Positions 21,448 through 35,600 are shown, counted from the stretch's first letter. The stretch is 64,000 nucleotides of DNA from Hevea brasiliensis (GCF_030052815.1 NC_079498.1:73518992-73582991); one strand, 5' to 3'. Translations and numbers: made by a program. Notes: generated by a model not told the origin, from the letters alone.

Positions 21448-24400
21448 TGTAACACCTCCGTTGCATAGCCTGGTATATTTCACTGTTCCGGTGACCGGTG
21501 TTGGTCCGGATAATTAATGGTATTAGGGCCACACTTAAGACAATTTGAGAAGCCATAAATACAAATAATTAGTAATGTTTAATTAGTTAACTATAAATAA
21601 GAAAAACAGAACATAAGAGGTTAAGCAGTAGAGAGTCACGCGATGAGTAACCTCCTGAACGCATCTGAAGTCATTTTAAACTCAAATTTTGAATCGTAAA
21701 AAGTGACGCTGCGGTCCTTAGGACCCTTAAGAACACAGTGGAAAAGAGAAAATCACGAAAAAGAACTGTTAAGCCAGTCAAATAATTAGGTCAGGGAGCC
21801 GGAAGAAATATTGGATTATTTGCAACCGATGAATCGGCGAGGCAATTTGGTCAATTGACCCGAGTGACTCGACCTAATCACAAATAAAATCGGAGAAAAG
21901 AAAATTTCAGAATCAAGAATTAAATTAAAGAACTAATAAAAAAAGAAAAAAAAAAGAAAAAGAGATGAAAATGAAAAAAGTCAAAAGTTATGACATCATG
22001 CATGATGTCATAACTAAATTAATAAATTGAATTAATTAATTTGGATTTAGTGGTCTTCCATAAGCAAAAAAATGTATAAAGGAAAGAAAAGAAAAAGAAA
22101 ATTATTAGAAAGCTCTTCTTCTTCCTAAAGTGACACCCCACCTTCCTCCATAAATCCCCCATGGAAACTCTCTCTTTAAGCTTACATTAAGCTTAATTTT
22201 TCCTTAGCCAACCCTAATAACTCTCATAAGCACTTCATTAAAGCTTGTAGTTGCAACTTGAGAAGAGAATTACAAGAAGAAAGAGGAGCTAAAGATAGGG
22301 TTTTGAGGATTAAAGAGAGGTGAGCATGTTAACTTATTACTTTCCATTTTTAATGCATCATTAGTTGTTGAATTAGCTTGTAATGTGTTAAAATGAAATA
22401 AAAATATGGGGAAGAACAAACTGAATTTTTGGGCAGCTTGAGAGGAGTATGGTTTGCATGAATTTGATGCATTAGAATGAGTGTAAAAACCTTAATTAGT
22501 TAAATGATGATAGTTTAGAACTTTGAAATTATTAATGGTAACAAAGTAGTGAGATTAGGGTTTTGGACTTAGGGTTTTGAGGCAAAATTTGGAGAAATGC
22601 ATAAATGGCATGTTTGACCTATTGTGAAGTGAAATAATGGTCAATTATGACCAAATAAGTTGTGTGGGAATGATAGGAAATTTAGTTAAATTCGGAGGTA
22701 AATGGTCATGCTGCTGGCAGCATGACCAAACCCACTTTGAAGGACCAAAACTCAAATTTTACAAGTCCAATTGATATGCCACCAATTGGAGATGAAAATA
22801 GACATAAAATAGCACAATTTTCATTAAGGAACCATGGCCAAAAACTGACTAAAACTTGGTGAAACAATTGACCAAAGTGAAATGAGAGCAGGCTGCCACT
22901 GCACCAAACTGACCAAATGAACAGTAACTGTTCATTTGGTCATAACTCGAGTTAGGAGGGTCAAAATTACCTGAAATTTTACCAGCAATTAGATAAGACA
23001 TAGATCTAAAACTTTCATGAAGAACACCACCCCAAATTATGCCATTAACCCATTCAAATTATTGAGCAAAGTTAAGTTACCAAACCTGCAACTCTGCAGA
23101 AATTTCATTGAGCAGCAATGTTTGAAGGGTTATAACTCTCTCTACAAAACTCGGATTTAGGCGATTCTTCAACTGATGGAAACCTAAGACATAGTAGAAT
23201 ATTTCATATGAAGAAAGTTAGACCAAATTATGAACTTAACTTAATCAAATTACTGACCAAAGTTGGATCAAAATCTGCCAAAACCCAAAATACCAGTATG
23301 AACAGTGCACGTGAACAGTAAACTTATTTTGGCCATAACTTGAGCTACAAAACTCTGATTGAGGTGATATAAAAATGAGAATACACTTAAGACAATAAGG
23401 AACATTTTCTATGAAGGAAGTTTTGTCAAATTCCAACAGTAGATCGACCAATGGAACAGTGCAACTTTGAAGCACTAAAACCGAAAATTGGCAATTTTGC
23501 CAAAATGACCTAAGCTTTGAAAAAGTGACCAAAACCAACAAGTTTAATGACCAAAATGTGGTATGTGGGTGAGGTTGGAGTTCCCATACCTATTAAGCCT
23601 TAGAAAGTCAACTATTTGACTTAAATAGTGCAGTGAATAGTAACCCGAAACACAAAATTTAAAGAACGTCGAATTTAGCACATTAGAGCTAGGTAATTGT
23701 GAAGCTAAATTTATTTTGGGATTTATGTTAAGTTCTAGTACTGAAACATTGTAAAATTTTGTGTTTCAATTGAAAAGAATATCGGGAAGGAACCCGAGGA
23801 ACCAAGTCGAGGCTAAAGAACGACTCACTTGAGGTTTGTGCACAATAAACCCTATTTAAGCATTTTACCCTTGAAAAATTGATTTAGCACGCAATATGAA
23901 TTTATGAACTTTTGTGTTGCCACCTTGTGATCAAATTGTAACTTTGGAAATTGATTTGATTTTTGTATGCAATATTTGAATGAAATGTTTAAAATGGATT
24001 TTTGATTCACACTTAGCATGACAGTTACTTATTATTCCTCCTCCATTTATGGGGTTGAGATCGTTTATTTTCCTCCCTCTCTGGCTTACCAGTTGAGGTT
24101 ATAGATCGGATGAGTACTCATTAGCTAGCTAGCCACCTCCCTCATTGATTTCGATTAATGGGGTTGTAGATTGCTTTGTCGTGGTGTACAACGCGGCATT
24201 GATCGAAAATTTTGTGTCATGGCTTAAGTTGTGTATGATTTTGGCAACACTGTGTTTATGAAATTGTTTGACTAAACTGTGTTTAATATATTATTTGACA
24301 AAATGAGTTGTTATGAGCTTTGATATTTGTGAATTGTGATTGTGAAGTATTCGAACTATGTTTCATCAATAAATGATTTATATATCGCATTTTAAATTTT

Positions 24401-25105
24401 TACTGTGCACCACTGAGTATGTTTATACTCAGCGATAGTTTAATTTACTGTCGCAGATAAGAGCAAGGAGAAAGCAGCAGAGTGAGCTACGAGATTTACA
24501 AGAACTTCTTGACCCCTTTTGTACGGGTATTGTTTTATACCCTTATGGTTATTTTGATGTAAATACTATAATGTCATAAGTATCAATGTAAATTGAGCAG
24601 TTGTAAATAAATTGTAATAATATTATTTTGGGTTTGCTTCTGTAAATTTAATATTTGTAAATATGAATTTTCTGCTTTATGCCTTGTTAATGAAGTATTA
24701 AAAATTTTGTGATGACCAAATTTGATTAAATTGTGGAAATTGCCTTGAAGTGATTTGAATTGGGTTGATTTGAGTTTTATTGGAGATTGGGAGTTGTGGA
24801 AAACTTTTGAAAGTGCTTTTTACAGGTCTTTGAAGAACTGGTTTCTCAAAATACAGAGGGAACTTTGTCAAAATTGTTATAAAATTTGCGGCAAAATTTA
24901 AAATGGACAAAATTTTTTACTAGTATTTAAACTTGAATAAATGGTTTTTAATTCCCACTAAAATGCTCACCACTTCCAAAATGTAAGAAAATTGTTTTAA
25001 AATCCCTTGTAGGGTACTTAATGAGTTATCGGTAGGTGAAGTTTGGTAGTTCATTAAGTATTCTACGGGATCATGTTATGCCTTACAGAGGGGTAAGGTG
25101 TGACA
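21448..25105 (+). repeat. B1 3' LTR
   Basis: It matches 12947-16618 end to end, with the palindrome at 21986-22015, the 15-bp hairpin at 22910-22942 and the stem-loop pair at 24413-24456. Differences are mostly transitions, except in about 21620-21900, where many small indels cluster. It is followed by the target repeat CTAAT. Confidence 0.93.
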
Positions 25106-25344
25106 CTAATGTTGGTTCAATCTCGTTTGACAAGAGAGATCGGAAATGTAATTGACTAGTCAGGGGACTTGACAATTGGTTTGAGAGATCGGTGAGGCTT
25201 TAAATGATATGGGGACTTAGTATTGATTCGATTCCTTTTGAGGAGAGATCAGAAAAGTGATTGGCTGGCAAAGGGAGACTCGGTGCTGGGGATCGGTTTC
25301 AAAGTTTATTGATTTCAGGGATCGGCCAAAATATGGTGTCGACA
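25106..25344 (+). other. HE sequence after B1, ending at a deletion breakpoint
   Basis: It begins with the CTAAT duplication and continues the 'gagagatcgg' style of HE. There is no gene. It runs straight into the interior of an A-type LTR at CCGTCC (25345-25350), six bases also present at the matching place in the intact 3' LTR (33339-33345). Confidence 0.6.
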
Positions 25345-27832
25345 CCGTCCACCATAGCCAAGAAGCTCTCTCTCCATTTTCTCTTTTAAAGCTTGATTTT
25401 CCTAAGCTTCCTCCCCATAAAACCCTAAACTCACTTCACTAAAAATCATTCCCACATCTTGGAGAAGCTAGTTGTAGCAAAAAGAAGAGAAAGGATTGAA
25501 GTTTTGTTACCTAGAAATTCTGCTCAAAGAGGTTAGTGTCCATTCTCCTATCTCTTTTACTTAATTCATGTTTATTGGCATGAGATAAGTGGAAAAGTAT
25601 AAGAAAAACAAAATAAAACTTATGTATATTCATCCCAACAATTTGGGCAGCCTAGGAATGGTTAGGGTTTGATGAATTTACTTGAAGTAAAGTGTTTATG
25701 AGCTGCCCATAGCATGAGATAAGTGATTGAACATGTAAGAGTAAGTGAAATACAAGTGTGACGCATGAATGAACCTTAAAAATGTGGACACTTGAACAAC
25801 ATTAGGGTTTGCTCATGTGATGGTTCATTAACCTTGTAATGGTCAATTAGTGACCATTTGAATGTGTATGATGAGGAAATGAAGTGAGTTGAGGCTTGGC
25901 ATTTGAGTGTGGGTGAGCTGCCTTTGTTGACCCGCAGGACTGAGCATGAGTCCAACAGGTTTGGGTAGCTATACATGGAGTTGTAGAGGTTTAATTGGTG
26001 CAAGGCCAATTGGACATGAAACTAGACACATAATGACACAACTTTGATGAAGAAATCCTGCCCAGAAAACTAAACCAAGTTCACCTAAAAATTGCCCTAA
26101 TCCGGGTGACTTTCATTCTGCCTGGGCAAAATGACCAAATGAACAGTGTCTATTTATTTGGTCATAACTCAGTGTAGAAAGGTCCAATTCACCTAACATT
26201 TTACCAGCAGAAAGCTGAAATATATATCTACAACTTTCATGGAGAAACTTAACTCAAATTTTGACCATAACATATTCAAAAAGTGACCTGCAGTCACTAT
26301 ACAAAACACTATAGATTTGGTCAGTCTAGAAAATCTGGAAAGTTTGCAATCCGGCCAGTTATGGTGTTTAGGCCATAACTTGAGCTGCAAAACTCCAAAT
26401 GGAGTGATTCAAAAAAAGAAATGTAACTAGATACAATAAGAAACAACTTTCATGTTGATAACTTTGCTAAATTCCTATTGTAAAAATGACCAATGGAACA
26501 GTAAACACAAGGTTTGAAATCTGAAAATTTTGAACAACTAGCACTAAGCTTAGAAATGGTTTTGGCAACCAATACCAATAACTTTAGAATGCAAAATGTG
26601 GTATGTTGGGAGTATTAGAACCAATGTACCTATTGCCTATGCAAAAGTTAACATTTTAGTTAACTAATGAAATGAATAATAACACCTAAACTTAAATTTC
26701 AAGAATTGTACAATTTAAAAGTATAACATGCCCTAGTACACCTAGCAAGATTGGTTTGGATAGGTTGGCATGCTAATAGGGTTCAGTTAGCAGTACTGCA
26801 CATGGTATTATGCCATTCTGTGATTTTATGGCTTTTAGCCATTCTGACATTGTGATGATACTTGGCCTTGTGCCTAATATTTATTCTGACTCATTAGGTA
26901 CATTACATTTGTACAGGAGATACATATGTGACCGATGGTGTGGCGGCACGAGTACTTGATACCCGGTGCGGTTTACTGTTTATCGATCCGATCATTGAGA
27001 TAGGTTACTTAGGCAACCAAAAATGAAAGTGGATAAATTTGATGAAATAATGAACATAACAAGTACAGAATCAATAAGACTATAAATAATTATAAAAAAT
27101 TTGTCTACATAAGACATCAATACATTCACTGCACATTTATTTTCTGTTATTTCTTTTTTATTTTATTATTGACACCACTAAGCATTATTGCTTAGCGCAT
27201 TGCTTTTGCCACGCGTAGGTTCTGGAGAGACCGACCGAGAGCCCAGTAGACCACAGACTGGGTGAGACCTTCTGCAGCTCTGCATAGTGTCCTTGTAACC
27301 TCACCGACATCAGTGCATTAGTAGGACACTAGGTTTCATTTTGGGTATTTTGTAATTAACTTTTATTTTCTCATGTGTAATTAAGACTTATGTAATGTAT
27401 TTTGGTATTGATGTAAATAGTGAAAATTGTGCTTCTGAATGAAAAAGTGAATATTTATTGATGACTTTTACATAAATATCATATGAAATGAATGATTAAG
27501 AAATGGAAATGTTGTTGAAAAATATTGAGATTTCGTTGATGAAATGTAATTTGGGATTAATTGATTGAAAATTTTGGAAGTGTTTTCACAGGTTTCGAAG
27601 AACTGTTTTATCCATTTTTAGCCGGCACTCTGCCGGATTTTCTATAAAATTTGCGAAACTTCAAATAAATTATAATTTCATTAAATGACTTAAATGAAAT
27701 ATATTATACTTCATAACAATGATAAAAATAAATTAAGGAAGAATAAAAATGATTGGGATAAAATAGGGTGTTCCGGTACACTGTGTGACACATTTTACTC
27801 GGCTATACTATAGACGGGTAAAGAGTGTCACA
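25345..27832 (+). repeat. A1 5' LTR, left end missing
   Basis: It aligns with 33340-35822. It keeps the stem-loop CTAAGCA-TTAT-TGCTTAG (27178-27195) and the terminal hairpin CTAT-ACT-ATAG (27805-27815). It ends AGTGTCACA; the 3' LTR has GGTGTCACA. The missing part contains the promoter palindrome and TATA region, so this LTR cannot start a normal transcript. Confidence 0.9.
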
Positions 27833-27837
27833 TTTAG

Positions 27838-27849
27838 TGATATCAGAGC
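27838..27849 (+). other. A1 primer binding site
   Basis: TGATATCAGAGC, one G-to-A change from the consensus TGGTATCAGAGC, 5 nt after the LTR. Confidence 0.85.
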
Positions 27850-27959
27850 ACGGTTTAGGCATTTCTGGGTCAAAATAGAGTCCATACCATGCATTGCATT
27901 TGTAAGAGTCGAGGTGACACTAATGCAGATCTGTTTATCTTTCTTATTTTGACTAGGAT

Positions 27960-29030
27960 ATGGACTCCACGTTATAGAGGGCAGTTGAGGAAGAAGTGGA
28001 GAGTCATGCTCCACCTGCAACAGCTGAGACTGGGGGTAGGGGAGAACCTGTTCCACCAGCTCCAGCAGAGTCTGCTCAGCCTCCACAGGCCATATTCCAG
28101 CAAATGGCCGAGTTTTTCAGATAAATGGCTGGGGCAATGCTGCCACCACCACCACCTCCACAGTAAAAATCACATCTGGAAAGACTGAGAAAATTTGGAG
28201 CAGTGGATTTCTTTGGCAAGAGAAGATGATTACATTTGCGGTGGCTGGTTGAGCGAGCAGGAAGGGTTTTAAAGCAACTCCACTGCACTCCAGAGCAAAA
28301 CCTAGAAGCTATTGTATCTCTATTGCAAGATGATGCCTACCAATGGTGGGATATAGTGTCTAGTGAAGTGCAGCCAGAAGTAATAACTTGGGATTTCTTC
28401 CTCTCAGAATTCAAGAAGAAATATGTGGGTAGTGTATACCTGGAAGAGAGAAGAAGAGAGTTTATTATCCTGAGGCAGAGACAGCTAACAGTGGCAGAGT
28501 ATGAAAAGGAATTTGTCAGACTGAGCCACTACGGAAGGGAGATAGTCCCTGATGAAGCTGACATGTATAAGAGATTTGAAGAGGGATTAAATGATAATAT
28601 AAAAATCATGATCACTGCCTTGGGAATCACAGACTTTACTAAGTTAGTGGAAGCTGGAATAAAAGTTGAAAAGGTTAGAATAAGTGAGCAGACTAGAAGG
28701 GAGAGACAGCAAAAGAGGGGTTCGGGTCAGTCTAACTCATCTCCTGCACCAGGAAAGAAGTTCAAAGGTCCACCTGCACAGAGTTCAGGTTAACCATAAG
28801 GTCAGGGTCAGTCGCAGGGGCCTAGGCCACAGTTCACACCTAGGAGAGGTCAGTCCACACCATTAGTGGGTAGCTCTCCAGGGACGGGGTTCAGGGGACC
28901 AACCCCAGCATCTTCTGCATGTCCACATTACCTGAAGTGGCATAAGGGGGAGTGATGGAGAGTGACGGGTGCCTGCTTAAGGTGTGGGTCAACAGAGCAT
29001 CAGTTGAGGAACTGTCCACGCAGAACTGCC
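27960..29030 (+). pseudogene. gag: A1 gag (capsid and zinc knuckles) with several stops
   Basis: ATG at 27960 follows GACTAGGAT, the same start as in A2. In order: an acidic N-terminus, FQQMAEFF, a proline run, then the capsid (LQDDAYQWW; SVYLEERRREF; RLSHYGREI) and a basic glutamine-rich tail. The nucleocapsid is CPHYLKWHKGE then CLRCGSTEHQLRNC (CX2CX4HX4C, intact). The first knuckle lost a Cys to Tyr and another to a stop. In-frame stops lie at 27975, about 28119, 28164, 28227, 28791, 28797 and 28953. Two C-to-T changes explain 28791 and 28797 against A2. The frame is still the one used by pol. Confidence 0.88.
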
Positions 29031-32000
29031 GCAGCTGCACCAACACAAGCAGATAGACCTACTCCTGCACCACAAAAGGGTAGGAAATCTGGCAAATCTG
29101 AGGCAATGGGACCATTACAGAGACCAGCATCTGAGCCAGCAGAGAGGCTTGAGGTCAAAGCACCTGCCAGAGCCTATGCCATAAGAGTTCAGGAGGAGCA
29201 AAATGCCCCGGACATCATCAGGGGTACGTTCTCCCTCCACAATACATATGTACATGCATTAGTGGATCCAGGATCCACTCATTTATGCATCTGCATTAAC
29301 TTACCTGTAGAAAGGGGGATATTAGTAGAGGAGAGTGACCAAGACATTCTGGTCACTAATCCATTGGGCCACAGTGTAGTGGTGAACAAAGTGTACAAGG
29401 GTTGCTCGTTAAGGATTCAGGGGTATGAATTCTTGGCAGACCTGATTAAGTTGCCTTTCCATGAGTTTGACATGATTTTGGGAATGGATTGGTTGTCACA
29501 TCATTAAGCAATGGTTGATGGTAAACTGAAGAGGATTTCTTTGAAAACTCCAGAGGGAAATGAGATCACAGTTGTGGGGAAAAAGACAGATTTCTTGTCC
29601 AATGTCATCTCAGCCACAGTTGCAAGAAAACTGATGAGAACAGGTTGTGAAGCCTACCTAGCACATGTGGTGAATGCTAAGCAGACTAAGCTAGATCTAT
29701 GTGACATACCCACAGTAAGAGACTTGCCATATGTGTTTCCTGAAGAATTGCCTGGCTTGCCACCAGAAAGGGAAGTTGAATTTGCTATTGAGATACTGCC
29801 GGGTACAACACCAATCTCTATTGCTCCTTATAGGATGGCACCCATAGAATTGAAGGAACTAAAAATCCAGTTACAAGAGTTGCTAGATAAGGGGTTCATA
29901 TGCCCCAGTGTGTCACCATGGGGAGCTCCAGTGCTATTTGTGAAAAAGAAGGATGGGACTTTGAGATTATGCATCGATTACCAACAGTTGAATAAAGTGA
30001 CAGTGAAGAACAAATATTCATTGCCTAGAATTGATGATCTATTTGATCAGTTGAAGGGAGCAGGAGTATTTTTCAAAATTGATCTCAGATCAGGGCATCA
30101 TCAGTTGAGGGTGAAGGATGCAAATGTGCCAAAAACTGCATTCAGGACCCGGTATGGGCATTATGAGCTCCTGGTGATGCCCTTTGGCCTAACAAATGCA
30201 CCAGCGGCATTCATGGACCTTATGAACCGTATCTTTCATCCATACCTAGATTGGTTCGTAGTGGTCTTTATTGATGATATTTTGGTGTATTCCAAGACTA
30301 GGGAAGAACATGATGAGCATTTGAGGATTGTTCTACAAACCCTGAGAGAAAAGAAGTTGTATGCTAAGTTATTCAAGTGCGACTTCTGGATGAATGAAAT
30401 TGCATTCCTTGGACACATAGTATCAGCTGATGGGATTAGGGTGGATCCCAAGAAAATATAAGCAGTGATGGAATGGAAGCCTCCCAGAAATACAACTGAG
30501 GTCAGAAGTTTCTTGGGGCTAGCTGGGTATTGCAGAAGATTTGTGAATGGATTTTCCTTAATAGCTACTCCAATGACTAAATTGTTACACAAGAATATCA
30601 GATTTGACTGGAATGACAAATGTCAGAACAGTTTTGAGAAGTTGAAGGCTATGTTGATAGAGGCACCAGTGTTAACACAGCCAGTGTCGAGAAAGGACTT
30701 TGTGGTCTACAGTGATGCCTCTCATAATGGGTTAGAGTGTGTATTGATGCAAGAGGGGAAGGTGGTCGCCTATGCTTCCAGGCAGCTAAGGCCACATGAA
30801 CAGAATTACCCTACCCATGATCTAGAACTTGTAGCAATTATCTTCGCACTGAAGATATGGCGGCACTACTTGTATGGTGAAAAGTGTTACATTTACACAG
30901 ACCAAAAAAGTCTGAAATACTTGCCAACCCAGAAGGAGCTCAACCTTAGACAGAGGCAATGGATTGAGTTCCTGAAGGACTATGATTGTGTGATTGATTA
31001 TCATCCTGGGAAGGAAAATGTAGTTGCTGATGCTTTGAGTAGAAAATCCATCACAACTTTGAGATCATTGAATACCCGTCTATCTTTGGCTCAAGATGGA
31101 GCTATTTTGGCTGAGTTGCAAGTGAGGCCAAACCTGTTACAGCAGATTTTGGATGGGCAGAAGGTAGATGAGAAGTTAATGGCTATTAAGAGTAAAATCC
31201 TAGAAGGGAAAGCAACTAACTATGAGGGGAAAGCAGATGGGTGTCTATACTACAAAGGAAGAGTATGTGTACCAGATGATGGGGAATTAAAAGCCAATAT
31301 CCTGAAAGAGGCACACACCAGTGTTTATGCTATGCACACAAGAAGTACACAAATGTATCATGATCTGAAGCTTCAGTATTAGTGGCCTAGTATGAAGAAG
31401 GACATAGCTGATTATGTGACTAAATGCTTGACATGTCAGCAAGTCAAGGCAGAGCATCAAGTTCCATCGGGTTTGCTACAGCCTATACACATACCTAAAT
31501 GGAAATGGGATCGGGTCACCATGGATTTTGTAAGTGGTCTACCTCTCACCCAGAAGAAGCATGATGCAGTATGGGTGATAGTTGATAGATTGATGAAGTT
31601 AGCACACTTTCTGCTAGTTAGGACTGACTACTCACTGGAGAAGTTAGCAGAATTGTATATCAGTGAGATAGTTAAACTGCATGGAATTCTACTTTCCATC
31701 ATATCTGATTGAAACCCAAGGTTTACATGAAGATTTTGGAAAAAGTTACATGAATCCTTGGTTGCACAACTCCACTTCAGCACAACTTTCCACCCTCAGA
31801 CGGATGGGCAATCAGAAAGAGTAATCCAGGTAAACAATTGAAACCAATTGAACTAATACAAATATTGAACTGAAATGATAATAACAACATGAAATATATG
31901 TCAGGTCCTTGAGGATATACTGAGGAGTTGTGTCATTGAGTTTGAGGGGAATTGGGATAGATACCTCCCACTGGCAGAATTTGCAAACAACAATAGCTAC

Positions 32001-32606
32001 TAAGCTAGCATCCAAATGGCCCTGTCTGAAGCACTGTGTGGGAGAAAATGTAGAACTCCAGTGTGCTAGACTGAATTAGGCAAAGATAAACTAGTAGGGC
32101 CAAACCTGGAGAAACAGACTGAGGAGAAGGTAAAGCTAATCAAAGCCAATCTGAAGATTGCCTTAGATAAACAAAAATCCTATGCCGACCTGAAGAGAAA
32201 AGAAATAGAATATGCGGTTGGCGACAAAGTGTTCCTTAAGGTGTCACCGTAGAAGAAGGTACTAAGGTTTGGAAGAAAAGGTAAGTTAAGTCCTAGGTTC
32301 ATTGGCCCATATGAAGTCATTGAACGTGTGAGTCCAGTGGCCTACAGGCTAGCATTACCCCCAAAGTTGAACAAGATCCACAATGTGTTCCACGTATCTA
32401 TGCTAAGAATATACCGCTCAGATCCTTCACATGTCATCTCCATGGAAGAAATTGAAGTACAACCGAATTTGACAAATGAAGAAGAACCCATATGGCAGAA
32501 AGTGAAAGAGTTGAGAAATAAGAAGATTCCATTGGTGAAGGTGCTTTGGAGGCACCACAACACCGAGGAGACAACTTGGGAAAGTGAAGAGACGATAAGG
32601 CAATAG
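29031..32606 (+). pseudogene. pol: A1 pol: protease, RT, RNase H, integrase, chromodomain
   Basis: It is in the same frame as gag, so this family appears to use one gag-pol polyprotein. Protease DPGST is at 29265. RT runs through [12 protein letters not shown] with FIDD at 30267-30278. RNase H shows [22 protein letters not shown] and VADALSR. Integrase has the zinc module ending CLTCQQVK, with HPGG changed to HTRS, and the catalytic triad Asp 31524, Asp 31707, Glu 31815. A 75-bp intron-like insert (31830-31904) follows the Glu motif. The chromodomain ([13 protein letters not shown]) has a small deletion at its start. Stops lie at 29505, 30459, 31380, 31710, 31728, about 32001, 32067, 32250 and the end at 32604. 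Confidence 0.9.
31830..31904 (+). other. Candidate 75-bp phase-0 intron in the A1 integrase
   Basis: CAG/GTAAAC at the left and TGTCAG/GT at the right. The insert is very AT-rich, contains CTAAT (near 31854) and has in-frame TGA. Removing it joins VIQ to VLEDILRSC, the uninterrupted arrangement seen in B1 at 20653-20690. Confidence 0.7.
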
Positions 32607-32655
32607 TTCCCTTAATTGTTTTCATCAAGTAAATTTCGAGGACAAAATTTAAATT

Positions 32656-32667
32656 AGAAGGGAAGAG
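32656..32667 (+). other. A1 polypurine tract
   Basis: AGAAGGGAAGAG immediately before the 3' LTR start at 32669. Confidence 0.85.
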
Positions 32668-32668
32668 T

Positions 32669-35600
32669 TGTAACACCCTCCCGGTAGCAATTCCATACAT
32701 TCTACTGTTCCGGTGACCGGTGTCAGTCTAGACAGCTAGAACGTCTGAAAAAATATTTAAACTAAAGTGAGGAACCATAATTAACTCAAATATTAATAAT
32801 AAAAATTTAAGAAAAATTTTAGAAATAAAATACAACCAAGTTAAATGAGTCGGTGCCCTAGCGATGGGTAACCCAATGGGAAGTTGGGTTCTCGCAACGA
32901 GGAGCCCTAGACCCGATGAAAAATTCATAAAATAATTTTTGGGACTCCAGAGAAGGGTCATTGAGGTTCCTATGGCATTAGAATGCCAAGAAAATATTGA
33001 AAATTTTTTTTCAATCGGTACAGACAATTTTGGTCTGTTAAGCCAAACGGAGGGCATTTTGGTCATTTCGCCTTCAGAGGTGATTTTTGGCCAACTTGTC
33101 CAGTTAAGTAAATAATTATTATGACATAAAATGTGAATAAATATTTCTAAAAATTTAATTGAAAATGAGTAGCAAAGAAAAGAAAAGAAAATAAATTAAA
33201 ATTGTAATTTTGACCTCATGCTTATGTCACTAAGCACTCTCACCCAATCACATTGCGACATATGTCCATAAAGCACTTAAAATGAGTTAAATGGGCAGAA
33301 AATTAAAATGAAAAAACTGCACTCTTCTTTCTCATTTCCCGTCCACCATAGCCAAGAAGCTCTCTCTCCATTTTCTCTTTTAAAGCTTAATTTTCCTAAG
33401 CTTCCTCCCCACAAAACCCTAAACTCACTTCACTAAAAATCATCCCACATCTTGGAGAAGCTAGTTATAGCAAAAAGAAGAGAAAGGATTGAAGTTTTAT
33501 TACCTAGAAATTATGCTCAAAGAGGCTAGTGTCCATTGTCCTATCTCTTTTACTTAATTCATGTTTATTGGCATGAGATAAGTGGAAAAGTGTAAGAAAA
33601 ACAAAATAAAACTTATGTATATTCATCCCTCCAATTTGGGCAGCCTAGGGATGGTTAGGGTTTGATGAATTTACTTGAAGTAAAGTGTTTATGAGCTGCC
33701 CATAGCATGAGATGAGTGATTGAACATGTAAGAGTAAGTGAAATACAAGTGTGATGCATGAATGAACCTTGAAAATGTGGACACTTGAACAACATTAGAG
33801 TTTGCTTATGTGATAGTTCATTAACCTTGTAATGGTCAATTAGTGACCATTTGAATGTGTATGATGAGGAAATGAAGTGAGTTGAGGCTTGGCATTTGAG
33901 TGTGGGTGAGCTGCCTTGGCTGACCCACAGGACTGAGCATGAGTCTAGTAGGTTTGGGCAGCTATAAATGGAGCTGTAGAGGTTCAATTGGTGCAAAGCT
34001 AATTGGACATGAAACTAGACGCATAATGGCATAACTTTGGTGAAGAAACCCTACATAGAAAACCAAACCAAGTTGACTTAAAAATTGCCCTAATCTGAGT
34101 GACTTTCCTTTTACTGAGGTAAAATGACCAAATAAATAGTCTATTTATTTGGTCATAACTCAGTGTAAAAAAGTCCAATTGACCTAAACTTATACCAGAA
34201 GAAAGCTGAGATATAGACCTACAACTTTCATGAAAAAACCTAACCCAAATTTTGACCATAACATGTTCAAAAAGTGACCTGTAGTCACTGCACAAAACAC
34301 TGTAGATTTGGTCAGTCCAGAAAATCCGAAAATTTTGTAATCCGGCCAGTTATGGTGTTTAGGCCATAACTTGAGCTACAAAACTCCAAATGGAGTGATT
34401 CAAAAAAAGAAACGTAACTAGACAAAATAAGAAACAACTTTCATATTGACAACTTTGCCAAATTCCTACTGTCAAAATGACCAATGGAACAGTAAACACA
34501 AGGCTTGAAATCTGAAAATTTTGAACAACTAGCACTAAGCTTAGAAATGGTTTTGGCAACCAATACCAACAACTATAAAATGCAAAATGTGATATGTTGG
34601 GAGTATAAGAACCAATGTACCTATTGCCTATGCAAAAGTCAACATTTTAGTTGACTAATGAAATGAATAATAACACCTAAACTTAAATTTCAAGAATTGT
34701 ATAATTTAAAAGTTTAACATGCCCTAGTACACCTAGCAAGATTAGTTTGGATAGGTTGGCATCCCAATAGGGTTCAGTTAGCAGTACTACACATGGCATT
34801 ATGCCATTCTATGATTTTATGGCTTTTAGCCATTTTGACATTGTGATGATACTTGACCTTGTGCCTAATATTTATTACAGCTCATTAGCTATTCTGTTGC
34901 ACACCGGGAGATACATATGTGACCGACGGTGTGACGGCCTGAGGTACTTGATACCCAGTGCCAGTTTACCCATTTATCTAGTCCAGTTATTCAGTATAGG
35001 TTACTTGGGCAATCAAAAATGAAAGTGGATAAATTTAATGAAATAATAAACATGATAAGTACAAAATCAATAAGACTATAAATAATTATCAAAAATTTGT
35101 CCACATAAGACATCAATACATTCATTTATTTTCTGTTATTTCTTTTTTATTGTATTATTGGCACCACTAAGCATTATCGCTTAGCGCGTTGCTTTTGCCA
35201 CTTGTAGGTTCTAGAGAGACTAACCAAAAGCCCAGTAGACCACAGACTGGGTTAGACCTTCTACAGCTCTGCATAGTGTCCGTGTCACCTCACCGACATC
35301 AATGCATTGGTAGGACACTAGGTTTCATTTTAGGTATTTTATAATTAACTTTTATTTTCTCATGTGTAATTAAGACTTTTGTAATGTATTTTGGTATTAA
35401 TGTAAATAATGGAAATTGTGCTTCTGAATGAAAAAGTGAATATTTATTGACGACTTTTACATAAATATCATATGAAATGAATGATTGGGAAATGGAAATG
35501 TTGTTGAAAAATATTGAGATTTTGGTTGATGAAATGGAGTTTGGGATTGATTGATTGAAAATTTTGGAAGTATTTTCACAGGTTACGAAGAACTGTTTTA

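Larger units (their letters stand above)
12947..25105 (+). mobile_element. Ty3/gypsy chromovirus B1 (Tekay/Del-like) with both LTRs, TSD CTAAT
   Basis: Two LTRs of 3672 bp (12947-16618) and 3658 bp (21448-25105) flank an internal region with a tRNA-Met primer site, gag, protease, RT, RNase H, integrase, chromodomain and a polypurine tract, in the Ty3 order. CTAAT is duplicated at 12942-12946 and 25106-25110. The LTR pair looks roughly 98 percent alike by eye outside one divergent patch (see findings), so the insertion is fairly young, yet gag and pol carry frameshifts and stops. The chromodomain and long LTRs favour the Tekay/Del lineage. It sits inside HE. Confidence 0.93.

Noticed and set aside
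28076..28288. Glycine-rich minus-strand frames opposite gag
   Set aside because: They are shadows of the proline run in gag (also near 59036-59254).
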